Below, piece after piece: positions 43,736 to 55,531 of a stretch of 64,000 nucleotides of DNA (position 1 is its first letter; each line of letters opens with the position of its first letter). Origin of the DNA: Gari tellinella (lineage: Eukaryota; Mollusca; Bivalvia; Cardiida; Psammobiidae); contig OV277870.1 of assembly GCA_922989275.2 (NCBI GenBank), forward strand, positions 39,490,356 to 39,554,355, in the 5' to 3' direction. Both the position numbers and the translations under genes were made by a program. Under the pieces are notes generated by a model. It worked only from the letters and a program-made list of their open reading frames with translations. It was not told where the DNA came from and did not search any database.

Positions 43736-44522
43736 AAAACAGTGTAGACTCAGATCAGACAGCTCCTTAAGGAGCTGTCTGTTCAGAGTCTGCACTGTTT
43801 TCTTGTAGGATATGTCTGAGAAGAGTCTTTTTTTTGTCTTATACATGTATTATTAGCATTGATCACTGTAATAGTTAAGATGATAGATGGTCATAGTGTG
43901 CAGAGTATGATATATTCAGCCAGTGAAGGGTTATAATGAGTCTGGTATTGCTAATGAATCTTGAACAGACAGTTTGTCAAGTATTAATGACAGTTGATCA
44001 TCCAACTTTCTAATTAATCTGGTGTTATACTGTTCAACCCTTACAACACACAAATTGAGTATTGAAAAGCAGTTTCAATATTGACCACAAGTTGCAAACT
44101 CAATTTTGGATCTTGACCAGTCCTCACAATGTAAGGGTTTGATGCCTGATCAAGATCTAAACTGTTTAGAGCAAAGGAAAAAGCAGACCATACAAGATGT
44201 ATTCAAATTTGTGATCTTCCACCCTTGTTGGGTTCTGTCCCATTGAATGTGTCATATAATTATGTCTCCTTTGTTTATATAGATCTTTGTATGAGCTTTG
44301 TTGCTTTGGACCCTTTATTCAGCTACCACGAGTTATTAAGATTATGAATATTTTCGAAGTAACACGAGTTCAAAGTAACGAGTTACGACTGCATTCACAC
44401 AAAAATTATGTTCAATATAATAGAGAATAAAATATTTAACATGTATTGTAAGGTGTAGAGTGGGATGGATCTCCGACCCACATACACCTATTCACTGAGA
44501 TAATAAAATATTGAGAACTGAA

Positions 44523-44555
<33 letters not shown>

Positions 44556-44891
44556 TTATAATATATATTTTTATTGGCTTTAAATCTGAAGAAAAAGTAA
44601 TATTCAAATCCTCAGTAATATCAATAAACATTATTTATATAGACCTTACTTCAACATCGTAAACAACATATATGTGGTAGATATATATAATTATATTTCC
44701 AGCTTTTCATTGCACAGAGTTCATAACTATTAATTGTATATTAGCCATCATAACTCATAAGCCTGTATTGTGATAATTACACAGAAAAAAGCCATTTGAG
44801 GTCGATACCACTGAAGTGAAAACTGTAAACAAGCTGTTTTCATCCTCAGCCAGTCAGTGCATTGATAACATCCTGGGGTCACCAGAGTATC

Positions 44892-45112
44892 TTAACCTTT
44901 CCCCGCAACATTAGCACCACAAAGAAATATTTATTGATGGTGTTGGATATAGGTTGCAGCATAAAGCAAGCTGGAAGTAAAGCAGAAAGCTCCTAAAGGA
45001 GCTTTCTGCTTTACTTTCAACTTGCTTTAAGTAGAGACCTGCTTTAAAGTTTAACTCAGGTTTTATGTAGGTCAGGTGGTTTACACTTTTGGCAATGTGG
45101 GGAAAGGGTTAA
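44892..45112. mobile_element. TTAA MITE with TTTCCCCGCAA ends and alpha-like hairpin
   Basis: TTAACCTTTCCCCGCAACAT ... AATGTGGGGAAAGGGTTAA; hairpin AAAGCAAGCTGGAAGTAAAG, CAGAAAGCTCCTAAAGGAGC. It uses the E/A type stem inside different termini. Confidence 0.85.
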
Positions 45113-46196
45113 CTGTAGTGTATAGACTGAAGGTCAGACTGAAGTAGAAATACATCTGTGCATACTGTTGGCAGAGTGTAATGATCTCACCTCTTTGTTG
45201 TTATAAATGATACACCTATAAACAACACTATAAAACATACTGTTATGTCATTATTGTGGTGAACTTCTGAGAAACATTTCCCATGCTGATCACTTGATTT
45301 TGTACAGTAAACAGTACCCCTAAATATTTAATGCCAACTCAAAAGAACACTTGTGAGTTATAAAGCAGTGAGGTCAGTGAACTCACTTATGAGTTTGTAA
45401 AGCAGTAATGGAGCAAAAAGGTCCAACTTTTATTATCTTGTTATAAGGTGCCACCTCTGACTTATATTTTAAAACTGGCTGGAAGTTTAGTAAAAACTTC
45501 AAAAAAAGCAGAAATTTCATTTGGCCCATCAGGGTATGTGGGGTTACTGCATATATCAACTTTTTAGGATAATGAAATGATAATTATGAGATTGTTATAT
45601 TAATTTATGTATAAATTTTTTATAAATAAAGTCATTGTACATGTACGTCTCAAGGTGTCTTATGCCACACCATAATTACTGGAAAATCCCATTTCATTTA
45701 TAAACATTCTGACTGAAATCAGGGAATAAAAGGTTTTTTCCAATGTTTATTGAAAAAGTTAGATTATAGATAGGAACAGAAGTGCTCTAATTATACGAAC
45801 AGTAGACCAATCCAATCATGGTCACAGTAGGTTTTGTGTATGTGCATGTATGAGATCTGATATGGGACTGCATATTTGAATGAATGTACAAACACAATAG
45901 ATAACCACCATACCAGTATAATTAGACCCATTCTTTTTAATGATTGTAAAGATGTCCAGGACAGTTGAGCACTTAACCCTTTTCTCAACACAGTTTGCTT
46001 ACCATGTAAGTGGTTTGCTTATATGAAACAGATATAGATGATGCAGAAATCTCCTCAAAGAATTATAACATTTCTGTCCAAAATAGGTTCAGTGTGTCAG
46101 TTTTGATTCTGATGAGGCCCCAAGTTACTTGGCGTCTCATCTGGATCCAAACTGTTTGCCGAAGTAGCCATAGCTTCAACGCTGGCTTGCAGAGTG

Positions 46197-46461
46197 TTAA
46201 CCCATTACCCCATAGCTTGTTTCTAGTTTTGAAGACCGGTGACCACTTAAAGCAGGTTGAAAGTAAAGCAGAATGTGCCTTAAGGCACATTCTGCTTTAC
46301 TTTTAGCCTGCTTTAAGCTACCATCTGCTAGAATATAGAAAATATTTCTTATGGTACACCTTCATGACTGTTAATATTAAATTGGATCTATTTTCTTTAG
46401 TGAAGGAATAAATAAAAGGCATAAAAAGGTGTATTTAACTATTTATGGGGTAGTGGGTTAA
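46197..46461. mobile_element. Family A MITE
   Basis: TTAACCCATTACCCCATAGC ... ATGGGGTAGTGGGTTAA; hairpin centre TGTGCCTTAAGGCACA. A family C-like beta hairpin lies immediately before it at 46095-46160. Confidence 0.88.
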
Positions 46462-46560
46462 ATATTGGCACAGTGATAGTGTTCTGGGGGATCCACAACT
46501 GTACTTGATAGTATTGGGAATGTTGTGACTGTCGGTTTTCCCCTCTTACCTGTTGACCTA

Positions 46561-46792
46561 GATCAGTAGATGTATATCACCTTAACTGCCTTAACCAAAG
46601 TACAGTTGTTGTTTGCAAATAGTTTGGATCCTGATCAGATGCTGCGTAACGCAGCGTCTGATCAAGATCCAATCTGTTTCACACTTAAATCATTTTGTCT
46701 TAAGCCAGAATACCTGGGATTTAAATTTGAGAAGTAAAATGAGGAAAGTTATTTAAAGCAGATGATGTCATTACGGTGAAAGGGATTAACCC
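46561..46792. mobile_element. Family C MITE
   Basis: CTTAACTGCCTTAACC at the left; beta hairpin AATAGTTTGGATCCTGATCA, GATGCTGCGTAACGCAGCGT and complement; AAAGCAGATGATGTC, then GGTGAAAGGGATTAA. Confidence 0.75.
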
Positions 46793-47358
46793 AGAATGTG
46801 TATTGGCGGGATCACGAGGAGGAAGCGTGATGCAGTGACACATCTAAAAATATAACTTAACTGGCTGACAGGTTTATCAAACATGTATAAAAATGTTACA
46901 TGTAGATTTATAGCTCTGTGGTTTAAGTGTTTATATAAACAGTAAGTTACATAGGTTGTATTTAATAGGTTTTTAGTTTTACCCAGAAATACCTTGTACC
47001 TTGGAGGTAGATCTATAGGTGTAGAGTGAAATTTAAGAATTACTCATTGAACCAGAACAAAAACCAATAAAGATTTCTTTATAAACAAAGTCCCAACTAT
47101 TAATCAATGCCTCCTAGAAAAAAATATTTTGAAAAGGTCTTAATGGTTAATTTTATTTTTATTTTCATGGGTCAAGTGAATGATTTAAGGACCTTCAGAA
47201 AGATGGGACTATACAAAGCATATTCAAAACATTTTATTCCTTAACTTATCTTCACCCAACTCTTACGAAGCATAAAGTGACTACATGTACTATTACTACT
47301 ACCACTACTAGACTGCTCATGATAATAGACTTGCATGAGTTGAAAAATGTAAATAAAG

Positions 47359-47551
47359 CAGGGCTCTAGATAAGAGGGAGTAAACTGAACAAATCCAACA
47401 TTTTCTCACTCATTTTAGCACTAAATCCTATGGTGTTACTACTCATTAGAATCGTCTCTTCGAGACGGTTCTAATGAGTAGTGACACCATAGGGTTTAAT
47501 GCTGAAATAAAGATTTCAGTTTTCGAAAAACTACCCTTATCTGGAGCCCTG
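47359..47551. mobile_element. Family F MITE, 193 bp, 6-bp duplication ATAAAG (inverted orientation)
   Basis: CAGGGCTCTAGATAAGAGGG ... CCTTATCTGGAGCCCTG with ATAAAG at 47353-47358 and 47552-47557. Confidence 0.9.
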
Positions 47552-47716
47552 ATAAAGTAAAAAAAATAAATATTTGTTAACAACTTGGCCTCTGCTTGCC
47601 TTGAAGAGACGGTTTACCGAAGAGACCATTCGAAATTTATTATTTGAAATGCTCCCTTTTTGAAGTATGCTTCTGAAATAATGGAACTCATTTTTAGAGT
47701 TTTACATATATATTCT

Positions 47717-47967
47717 TTAACCCTTTGAACCCTAGTCACGCTTACAGGCGTCCTTAGCAAACAGTGTACATGTGAAGAGTACACTTATCATATGCAAACA
47801 GTGGAGACCCAGATCAGAGGGCTCCTAAAGGAGCCCTCTGATCAGGGGCTGCACTGTTTGTCATATTGCAATACATTGACCAAAAACAACTCTAAAAGCC
47901 AAAAATGGACTACACTAAATTGGAAACTGGAAGTTACCATTTGAAGTTTTAGGGAGGAAAGAGTTAA
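47717..47967. mobile_element. Family B MITE, complete
   Basis: TTAACCCTTTGAACCCTAGT ... AGGGAGGAAAGAGTTAA; hairpin AACAGTGGAGACCCAGATCA, GAGGGCTCCTAAAGGAGCCC. It ends 68 bases before carrier exon 4. Confidence 0.88.
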
Positions 47968-48034
47968 GAGCATTATTTATTGTATAAATTATTATTTTAA
48001 ACTATGTTAAAATTGTTTAATTATATTGTTTCAG

Positions 48035-48135
48035 GGCTATTTACTTTTTTACCTATGCCAATTCCAAGCGGTACCTAAACACCCAGTGGACCCCGGACAC
48101 TCCAGCAGTACATGTGTGCTCAGCCATTGCTGCGG
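48035..48135 (+). CDS. SLC25A36: SLC25A33/36-like carrier, exon 4
   Basis: Acceptor ATATTGTTTCAG, donor GGTAAGT. It reads AIYFFTYANSKRYLN, then TQWTPDTPAVHVCSAIAA, ending one base into the next codon (probably glycine). SRAIYF-x-Y-x-NSK is transmembrane helix 2 of this subfamily, and VHVCSAIAAG starts helix 3. The following exon should begin with FTA-TNPIW (the second repeat's P-x-(D/E) signature is PIWLIKTR in this subfamily). I looked for that motif to 64000 and did not find it, so either the intron exceeds 15.8 kb or the exon is too diverged for me to see. Confidence 0.93.
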
Positions 48136-48249
48136 GTAAGTTGATGTTCTACTCCTAGCACGATATCAACATTAAACAGTTAAAACATTCAGTTTACCTA
48201 TTGTTTTAAGAAGTTTGAACATGAAATAAAGCTGTCCCATTGTTGCATA

Positions 48250-48400
48250 TATACAGTAAAACCTCTCTTCAGCGGAAGTCTAGAGATAATGGTTGGATTT
48301 TATGATAGGTGGGAGCTTAATGCAGGGTAAAAGTAATGCAGAAAGCTCCAAAAGGAGCTTTCTGCATACTTTTATCCTGCGTTAAGCAGCTGCCTAAACA
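48250..48400. mobile_element. Family E-like left end with a different hairpin
   Basis: ACAGTAAAACCTCTCTTCAG followed by hairpin TTAATGCAGGGTAAAAGTAA, TGCAGAAAGCTCCAAAAGGA and complement; right end not identified. Confidence 0.6.
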
Positions 48401-48844
48401 TTATATCTTAGTTTTTTGCCGCTCAAGAGTGGTGGAACTGCAGACTTGTCAAGCTTTCAAGTATATTCATTCCTGCATTAATTGACTATCCATGAAAATG
48501 CATGAATAGGGAGCCGATTATTGCAAGACAAAAGTACATGTAATCATTAAACGCTGCATATGCACTGACAATTTAATACTTTTGGAATAACTCCTAAATG
48601 GAGCAATGGTTGATTCAATTAAGATTGGTAATTGTATACAGGTTACTATGTACAGTACCCATTGCAATAAGTTATGGAAATGCTGATTGAAACCTTTCAC
48701 CGGTTCAACTTGTACCAAGACGCAATTTAAAGAAGTACTGGTATGTCAGTCTCTCTTATAACAGGTGGTTGATGCATGCAGGACAAAGGAAATGGAGAAA
48801 GCTTCTAGAGGAGGTTTCGTTATTACTTTTCTCTTGCATTCAAC

Positions 48845-49080
48845 CGTTCTTAACCAATTCAACCATATCCTGTTAAGTCTGTTTCTAGTTAATACTTAAA
48901 GTGGGTTAAATGTAAAGCAGAAAGGTCCTAAAGGAATATTCTGCTTTACTTTCAGCCGGTTTAAAACTACCATCTGCTAGGATATATGAAGTATTTTTGA
49001 TGGTACAGTGGAACTATTTTCTTCTGTGGAAGAATAAATCAAAGGCGTAAAAAGTGTATATAATGGGAAATGGATTCAAG
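48845..49080. mobile_element. Family A MITE remnant
   Basis: Hairpin TTAAAGTGGGTTAAATGTAA ... CTTTCAGCCGGTTTAAA at 48895-48965, then the usual GGAACTATTTTCTTC interior; ends eroded. Confidence 0.65.
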
Positions 49081-49089
49081 ACTGTCCAA

Positions 49090-49900
49090 TTGCGACTAAA
49101 TACTAGTTTGACTGCTTTGACATTTACGTAAGAAATGTGAAACAGGTGAATGTTTCGTCACATTTTAAACATTCAAGACCATCATTGTAAACGCTGATCT
49201 TATAATGTTATGGTGTATGTTGTTAAGATTATTCATACATTAATCTGTTTGTACTTGAAGGAAATAATCTTTATAGGTCGAGACAGTTTTAAGAGGATTT
49301 GACTAACAAACTTTATTATGAGATCAAAGACCTTTAGATTGGTTAAGTAAGGTAATGATATAAGCAATATGATGGTATTGATGTCTGAGCGATGAATCAA
49401 ATGCCTGTAAATAGTATTACACTGTTTGTGAGCATGGATACAGCCTACATAGATTTCTTACCTTTAGGCCCCAGCTATGGGAATAAGATGGAGTAAGCCT
49501 GAACAAATGGAGCTTTATTACTCCACCAAATCCAAGATTGTGACTACCCATTAGAACCATCTCTTGGAGATGAATCAAACAAAAAATTATAGTCATAACA
49601 AAAAGTTAAGTGGAAGGATTTTGATTAAATGCTTTCCTTAAAAATAATTTCAATTTACAGACATTCAGTTTTAAGTTGATAACTTACTTGTTGCCAAAAA
49701 TATAGTATGAAAACCAAAATGTGATTTTCCCACACATGGATTGCTTATACATTAATTTGAAATTAAGTCAAGGTTTTCAATAGACACTCATTTGAATTGA
49801 TAGTTTTTGAAAGGGATATTTTTTTTCACGGAGAGTTTATTGTTTGAAGTCAAAATTTAATGATATCTGTATTGAACAAACTTTCATGGTAAAAAGGTAG
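49090..49900. other. Intron sequence, little recognisable
   Basis: Only a degenerate family F trace (GAACAAATGGAGCTTTA, TTAGAACCATCTCTTGG) near 49500-49575. The rest shows nothing. Confidence 0.5.
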
Positions 49901-49911
49901 ACACACCTGCA

Positions 49912-50290
49912 GACCCGTACGAAAAATCCAGGCGGAATCCGCCCGGAAATGAGGTGGAATTGGGGCGGAAATGGCCGATTCCGGGCGGACTTGGGGCGGA
50001 AACCTAAATTCCGCCTCAAGTCAGTCAGTTTTACGGGCGGAATTTTGAGAAGATTCCGGGCGGAATTTAAAATCCAGGCGGAATTTTGTACTTTGACATT
50101 TTTCAGAGGCGGAATTTCTCACTTAGACTAGCATCTCGAGGCGGAAAATGAGAAAACATTGGAAATTGAGGCGGAATTTTTTACTTAGACTATTTCAATA
50201 AGGCGGAATTTCGGACTTAGTTAAAATTCTGCCTGAATGAGGCGGAATTTCATACTTAGACTATTGCAACAAGGCGGAATTTTGGACTGT
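49912..50290. repeat. GGCGGAATTT subterminal-repeat block (left end)
   Basis: Begins CCCGTACGAAAAATCCAGG; GGCGGAA occurs more than a dozen times. The 60-codon ORFs on both strands (49837, 49949) translate the repeat. Confidence 0.85.
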
Positions 50291-50601
50291 GAATTTTGAA
50301 AAAATGTTTAAGTCCAAAACGTGAAAAAAGTTTTAAAAAATTGTATCTTTTTAATTATTTAATAAAATCAGGGTGTTCATGGATTCAAAATTATCGCCAT
50401 AAAACAAAGAAGTCATATATGTACAAATGAGGAAGGTCTTTTGGTCAAATATAACAAAGGGGAATAACTCCGAAAATATTAATGTCTAGTCAGAGTTATG
50501 GACCCTGCACTTAATCTCTCCAAGCTAGCTATTTCCATATATGAAATTTTATTCCACTAGCATCAGTTAAACTGGAGTAGATCTAAATATCTTAAAAAAA
50601 A

Positions 50602-51440
50602 ACAAGGGCCACTATGGCCCTAAATCGCTCACCTGGTAACCATGTAACCATGTACACCGTGTGACCTAGTTTTTGACCGGGCATGACCCTCATTCCAACT
50701 TGACCTCGATTTCAATGAGACGAACATTTTGTTCAAGTTTCATGAAGATTCAATGAATTTTGTAGTCTCTATAGAGTGTTAACAAGGTTTTTCGATGATT
50801 TGACCTAGTGACCTAGTTTTTGACCGGACATGACCCACATTCAAACTTGGCCTAGATTTTATTGAGGCAATCATATTGATGAAGTTTCATGAAGATCAAA
50901 TGAAATGTGTAGCCTCTAGAGTGTTAACAAGGTTTTTCGATAATTTGACCTTGTGACCTAGTTTTTGACCAGACATGACCCACATTCGAACTTGACCTAG
51001 ATTTCATTGAGGCAAACATTTTGATGAAGTTTCATGAAGATCCAATGAAATTTGTAGTCTCTAGAGTGCTAACAAGGTTTTTCGAAGATTTGACCTAGTG
51101 ACCTAGATTTTGACCGGACATGACCCACATTCGAACTTGGCTTAGATTTCATTAGGCCAATCATATTGATGAAGTTTCATGAAGATCCAATGAAATTTGT
51201 AGCCTCTAGAGTGTTAACAAGGTTTTTCGATAATTTGACCTAGTGACCTAGTTTTTGACCGGACATGACCCACATTCGAACTTGACCTAGATTTCATTGA
51301 GGCAAACATTGTGACCAAGTTTCATCAAGATCCAATGAGATCTGAACCTGGTAGAGTGTTAACGAACAATTGTGGACGGACGGACGGACATCCAGCGATC
51401 CTAAAAGCACACCTTGGTACTACGTGCCAGGTGAGCTAAT
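50602..51440 (-). mobile_element. AGCTCACCTGG element with 145-bp array, reverse copy
   Basis: Same family as 34207-35285 in opposite orientation: ACCTAGTTTTTGACCGG recurs about every 145 bases; it ends ACGTGCCAGGTGAGCTAA with GGACGGACGGACATCC. A (CT)n microsatellite follows at 51461-51479. Confidence 0.9.
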
Positions 51441-51899
51441 AAAGACAATAACCCTCCCCTCTCTCTCTCTCTCTCTCTCGGAATCAGTTGTGTGAATATA
51501 CTTTCTATTCAGAACTGCAGTTTCATTTAGGCAAGATTTTTAAAGTTGTTTCAATTGGTTGCCATGGCAACCACAGTTTCAACTGATAGACCTATATTTG
51601 ATGAAATCTGATAAAGATTCACCCATTTGTATGAAATTATTTTTAAATTGAGTCAGTGGTTTCAAAAAAGAAGAATTTTAAAGTTTCCACTATATTATAG
51701 CCAAATAAAGGAAATACGAGTGCCCCACCCACTGCTGTTGTTTTTTTTATCTTGGAAAATTATTTTAAGAAATAGCCATTTAACTTTAAGGAAAGAACCA
51801 TTTTAAATTCTCTTCAACGTTTTCCGTAGTTTTCATATGCGCATAATATTATTTCAGAGATAATTCACGATTATTCTCTGTTTCTAGCAGAAAGAATAA

Positions 51900-52109
51900 C
51901 ATTATTTACGTGAAAGGCCGAAACTCTATGGGGTCGAAGTTTCTCCGTGTGCTCCGTTCCGCGCATGCGCTAGCTGTTGGTCTCGAAATTTGAAATGAAG
52001 AGCCATAATTTGTAACGACGATACATGAATGTCCCTGTGTTTTTACCAAGAAATCACACCTTGTATGGCTCATACACGCTGTCGCGGACAATGCGTGTTG
52101 TGATTAAAG
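51900..52109 (+). ncRNA. Candidate first exon of a non-coding transcript (GC/CpG-rich, good donor)
   Basis: CpG-rich island (GGTCGAAGTTTCTCCGTGTG, CCGCGCATGCGCTAGC) ending ATTAAAG/GTAAATTG. No open frame of significance on the plus strand; a 61-codon minus-strand ORF has no recognised motif. The exon start is unknown. Confidence 0.3.
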
Positions 52110-52667
52110 GTAAATTGTGTATTTAAACTTGTATGTTCGTGTATAAATTAATTCAGATGTTATCGCACGCTGTCTGGGTGTTTGTTTTTGTCAGTTGATC
52201 CTACTAGGATATTGTAAGATTTAATGCAGATATATTTACATGTATTTAGATTTGTTTCAGTAGATAGGTGTTCAAGTCGAAGCTGCAAATATTTATTTAC
52301 CTAATCCATCATTTGAAATGCAATTGATAGGCAGATTCAGGTGAATACAATCTCCTATGCTGAAAACGTAGCGGTTCAATTCGTCCCAAGTCAAATCGTA
52401 ACTGGTTTAATTCGGCCTACACACTATAGAATAGTGATTGCAGTGTATAGTTAGATACTGAAAATCGTTTCAACATTTTGTAATTAAGTTGTCCCGTATT
52501 TGATTGTTTTTCTTAGATTTAAATACATTCTTTTAGTTTAAACAAGTTAATTAGAGTTTAATGTGTGGTAAACAAGTTATTTAGATGTGATTTTATCTAT
52601 CTTCTCACAACTCAAATTTAGATCTAGATACACTTTAATTTTATCAAAGCATATGTCTCTATTTCAG

Positions 52668-52777
52668 ATTCCATGAGTCAACCAATAGAATAGTTACAAC
52701 ACTGTTGAAACATCTTATTTAAAGATCCATGGACCAGAGATATTGAGGTGGCTTAACAGCTGTAACCATTTCACAAG
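52668..52777 (+). ncRNA. Candidate exon 2 of the same transcript
   Basis: Acceptor CTCTATTTCAG, donor CAAG/GTAAAG, 110 bases with stops in all frames. Confidence 0.3.
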
Positions 52778-52843
52778 GTAAAGACTGCCGAAATATTAAA
52801 CAAGAGTACTTCTATTTTAGATGATCAACACTGACACGGTCTG

Positions 52844-53045
52844 TGTACGTAGCTCAGTGGTAGAGCATCCCGTTCTAGTGCAGGAGGTTGCGGGTTCAAT
52901 CCCAGGCCGGGGCAAACCAAAGACTTAAAAATTAGTAGTTTTTAATGACTTCCCTCCTCGCTCAGGGTTTCGGGTTACATGTAGCATATAGTAACAACTG
53001 GTTTCGTCGGTGTCACGATAAAGTGACCGGCCGGTAGTGTTGGGT
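52844..53045 (+). mobile_element. tRNA-headed SINE (same body as 37700-38000)
   Basis: Head GTAGCTCAGTGGTAGAGCA (box A) and GGTTGCGGGTTCAATCCC (box B). The acceptor stem ends do not pair, so this is a SINE and not a tRNA gene. Body: AAACCAAAGACTTAAAAATT, GACTTCCCTCCTCGCTCAGG, GTTTCGTCGGTGTCACGATA. Confidence 0.85.
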
Positions 53046-53064
53046 CAAAATCAAATGGAAAAGT

Positions 53065-54150
53065 CAACGGTCTATTGTGATCGCCCTGTGTCCGTCGTCC
53101 GTCCGTCGTCAAACTTTTTCTTCAAAGATCTTTTTCTTGGAAACCACTGTGTCAATTTCATCAAAACTTCATAGGATTGTTCCTTGTAAGGTACTCTCTC
53201 AGATTTCTTCAAATATAGGTCATCCAATTGAAATTGTGGTTGCCATGGCAACCAATTGAAAACACTTTAAAAATCTTCTCGTCAAAAACTACAGGTCCGA
53301 ATTGTAAATAATTTTACCCAAATGTGCCATTGGTGACCCTCTATCAGATTTCTTAAAATAATTTTCCTATCTTAAAAAACATGGCCGCTAGTGGGTGGGG
53401 CAGATTTTCCTTATATTGATATATAGTGAAAACTTTAAAAATCTTCTTTTCAAAAACTACTGGTCCGATTTGTCAGTAATTTTATGCAAATGAACCATGG
53501 GTGACCCTCTTCCAGATTTATTAAAATTATTTTGATATCTAAAAAAACATGGCCTCCAGTGGGTGGGGCAGATTTTCCTTATGTTACTGTATAGTAAAAA
53601 CTTTAAAAATCTTCTCCTCTGAAACTACTGGTGCAAATTCAAAATAATTTTACACAAATGGTCAATTGATGACCCTCTACCAGATTTCTAAAAAATATTT
53701 TGTTATCTTAAAAAAAGCATGGCTGCCAGTGGGTGGGGCACGTTTTCCTTATGTTACTGTATAGTAAAACTTCTCTGAAACTACTGTTGCAAATTCAAAA
53801 TAATTTTACAAAAATGGTAAATTGATGACCCTCTACCAGATTTCTTAAAATCATTTTGTTATCTTAAAAAGCATGGCCGCCAGTTGGTGGGGCAAGTTTT
53901 CCTTATATTTCTGTATAGAAAAACTTTCAAAAACAATTTCTCTGAAACTATTGGTCTGATTTAAGAATAATTTTACACAAATAATGATTCATGGGTGACC
54001 CTTTGCCAGTTTTCTACAAATAATCGTACTAGCTCAAACAACATGGCCACCAGTGGGTGGGGTGAAAAAGTAATAATTACTGGTCCATTTACATGACCGT
54101 AATCATGGGTACCAGGTGAGCGATTTAGGGCCGCATGGGGCTCTTGTTTT
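53065..54150 (+). mobile_element. CCGTCGTCCGTCC element with about 170-bp tandem units
   Basis: Head TGATCGCCCTGTGTCCGTCG; tail ACCAGGTGAGCGATTTAGGG, GCATGGGGCTCTTG. ATGGCCNCCAGTGGGTGGGG recurs at 53381, 53549, 53719, 53873 and 54043. The left AGCTCACC hairpin is missing, probably 5' truncated next to the SINE. Confidence 0.8.
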
Positions 54151-54775
54151 ATGAAAAAGGCGTGTGAATCGATCAGCTTTTTTGTGATAAAGACGTGAAA
54201 CGTCGAAAGATGAAGTTAATAACCGAGACTGCTGAGAAGATACTGTTATAATGTCGACAACGTGCGAGAAACGCATGTTACGCGTTTTTCGTAGTTAGAG
54301 AGTCGATTTCCGTGTTTGATGTTTCGGACCATGTCTATTTTGTAACTATCCGAATTCAAAGTCGCCAAAAAAATATTTGACACATTGATTCTTTATATAT
54401 TATTTATTTAATCACTACTGAACACAATTTCTTTAGTGTGTTTTTTTAACACTAATACACTAGAATTCCACATTGTTTTGGCAATTTTGAATCTATGATA
54501 CATGTATATATATATAATGAAAATTCAAATGAGTATTCCCCCCCACCATTCCCTCAGAGTTACGAGAGTACCCATTAAAATACTTATTGAATTTGCAAAG
54601 GACTCTATTGTAAAATAGTTCTTTGAGGTGCAAAAACTCACAACTTTTTCACTTCAAGGACATCTCTGAAAGAACATTGAATTTGAATTAAAATTCCATG
54701 GACCCGTCCCTACAGTGAGTATAATTCTGGTTACTAATTAATTCATCACTAATTTAGATAAATTTTATTTTTCAG

Positions 54776-54945
54776 AAACTATGTAAATGATGGAGTCAGG
54801 ACAGAAAATGAAGGGAAAAACCCATGATGTTGTTGAACTTTAATGTTGGATGGTTGTCTTGTGTGGTACAACACAGTCAGTGATGCTTTACAGCGGCGTG
54901 AGCCAGTCATCCATGATAATTAATATGTGACCAAATCATCAAATG
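54776..54945 (+). ncRNA. Candidate exon 3 of the same transcript
   Basis: Acceptor TTTTATTTTTCAG, donor AATG/GTAAGG, 170 bases, richer in GC than its surroundings. Contains several ATGs and stops, no long frame. Confidence 0.3.
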
Positions 54946-55097
54946 GTAAGGATTAGAACTCCAGATCAAAGCGTACCATTTTTTATCGAAGCGCACCACA
55001 TATACTAGATATATCACGAAAATATTCAATTGTGTATTAGGTGTATTTGATGTTTGAATGATTTCAATAATATGACAAGCTTCCTAAAATGGTTTAT

Positions 55098-55531
55098 GGT
55101 CTTAACGTACCAATGCCACAATGTACCAGTCTCAATGTACCATTTTCCTAGACTGAACGTACCACTATATAAAATTGATAGAAAACAATTTTATTACACT
55201 ATTTTTTAATGAAGAAATGGTTTATAATTATCCCCGATTTATTTATGATATTTGTTGTTAAAAATTCCACACCTGATTGTAGGAAAAAAGAATGCAGATA
55301 CATACATGTTGAATTGTATAAACTCATTGAACTTCTACAAAAAGTGGAACATTGTATTTTAAAAAAATCATTTAAATCATCCAAGTAACATATAAAGTAC
55401 TATTTTACATTTTTCATCAACTAATAATGGTCAATCATGGTTGTAATATAGGATTTTTTAAAAATGGTACGTTCAGACTGAAAATGGTACATTGAGGCAA
55501 TGGTACATTCATGCAATGGGACATTAAGACC
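55098..55531. mobile_element. 434-bp TIR element with AATGTACCA subterminal repeats
   Basis: GGTCTTAACGTACCAATGCC at the left, GGGACATTAAGACC at the right; AATGTACCA or AACGTACCA units in inverted arrays at both ends. No coding except a 61-codon minus-strand ORF without motif. Confidence 0.75.

Noticed and set aside
44521..44565. Processed pseudogene or retroposon suggested by poly-A and AT run
   Set aside because: The upstream sequence shows no recognisable gene and no flanking duplication; treated as simple sequence.
52844..52920. tRNA gene
   Set aside because: Box A and box B are present but the 5' and 3' ends cannot form an acceptor stem, and a SINE body follows.
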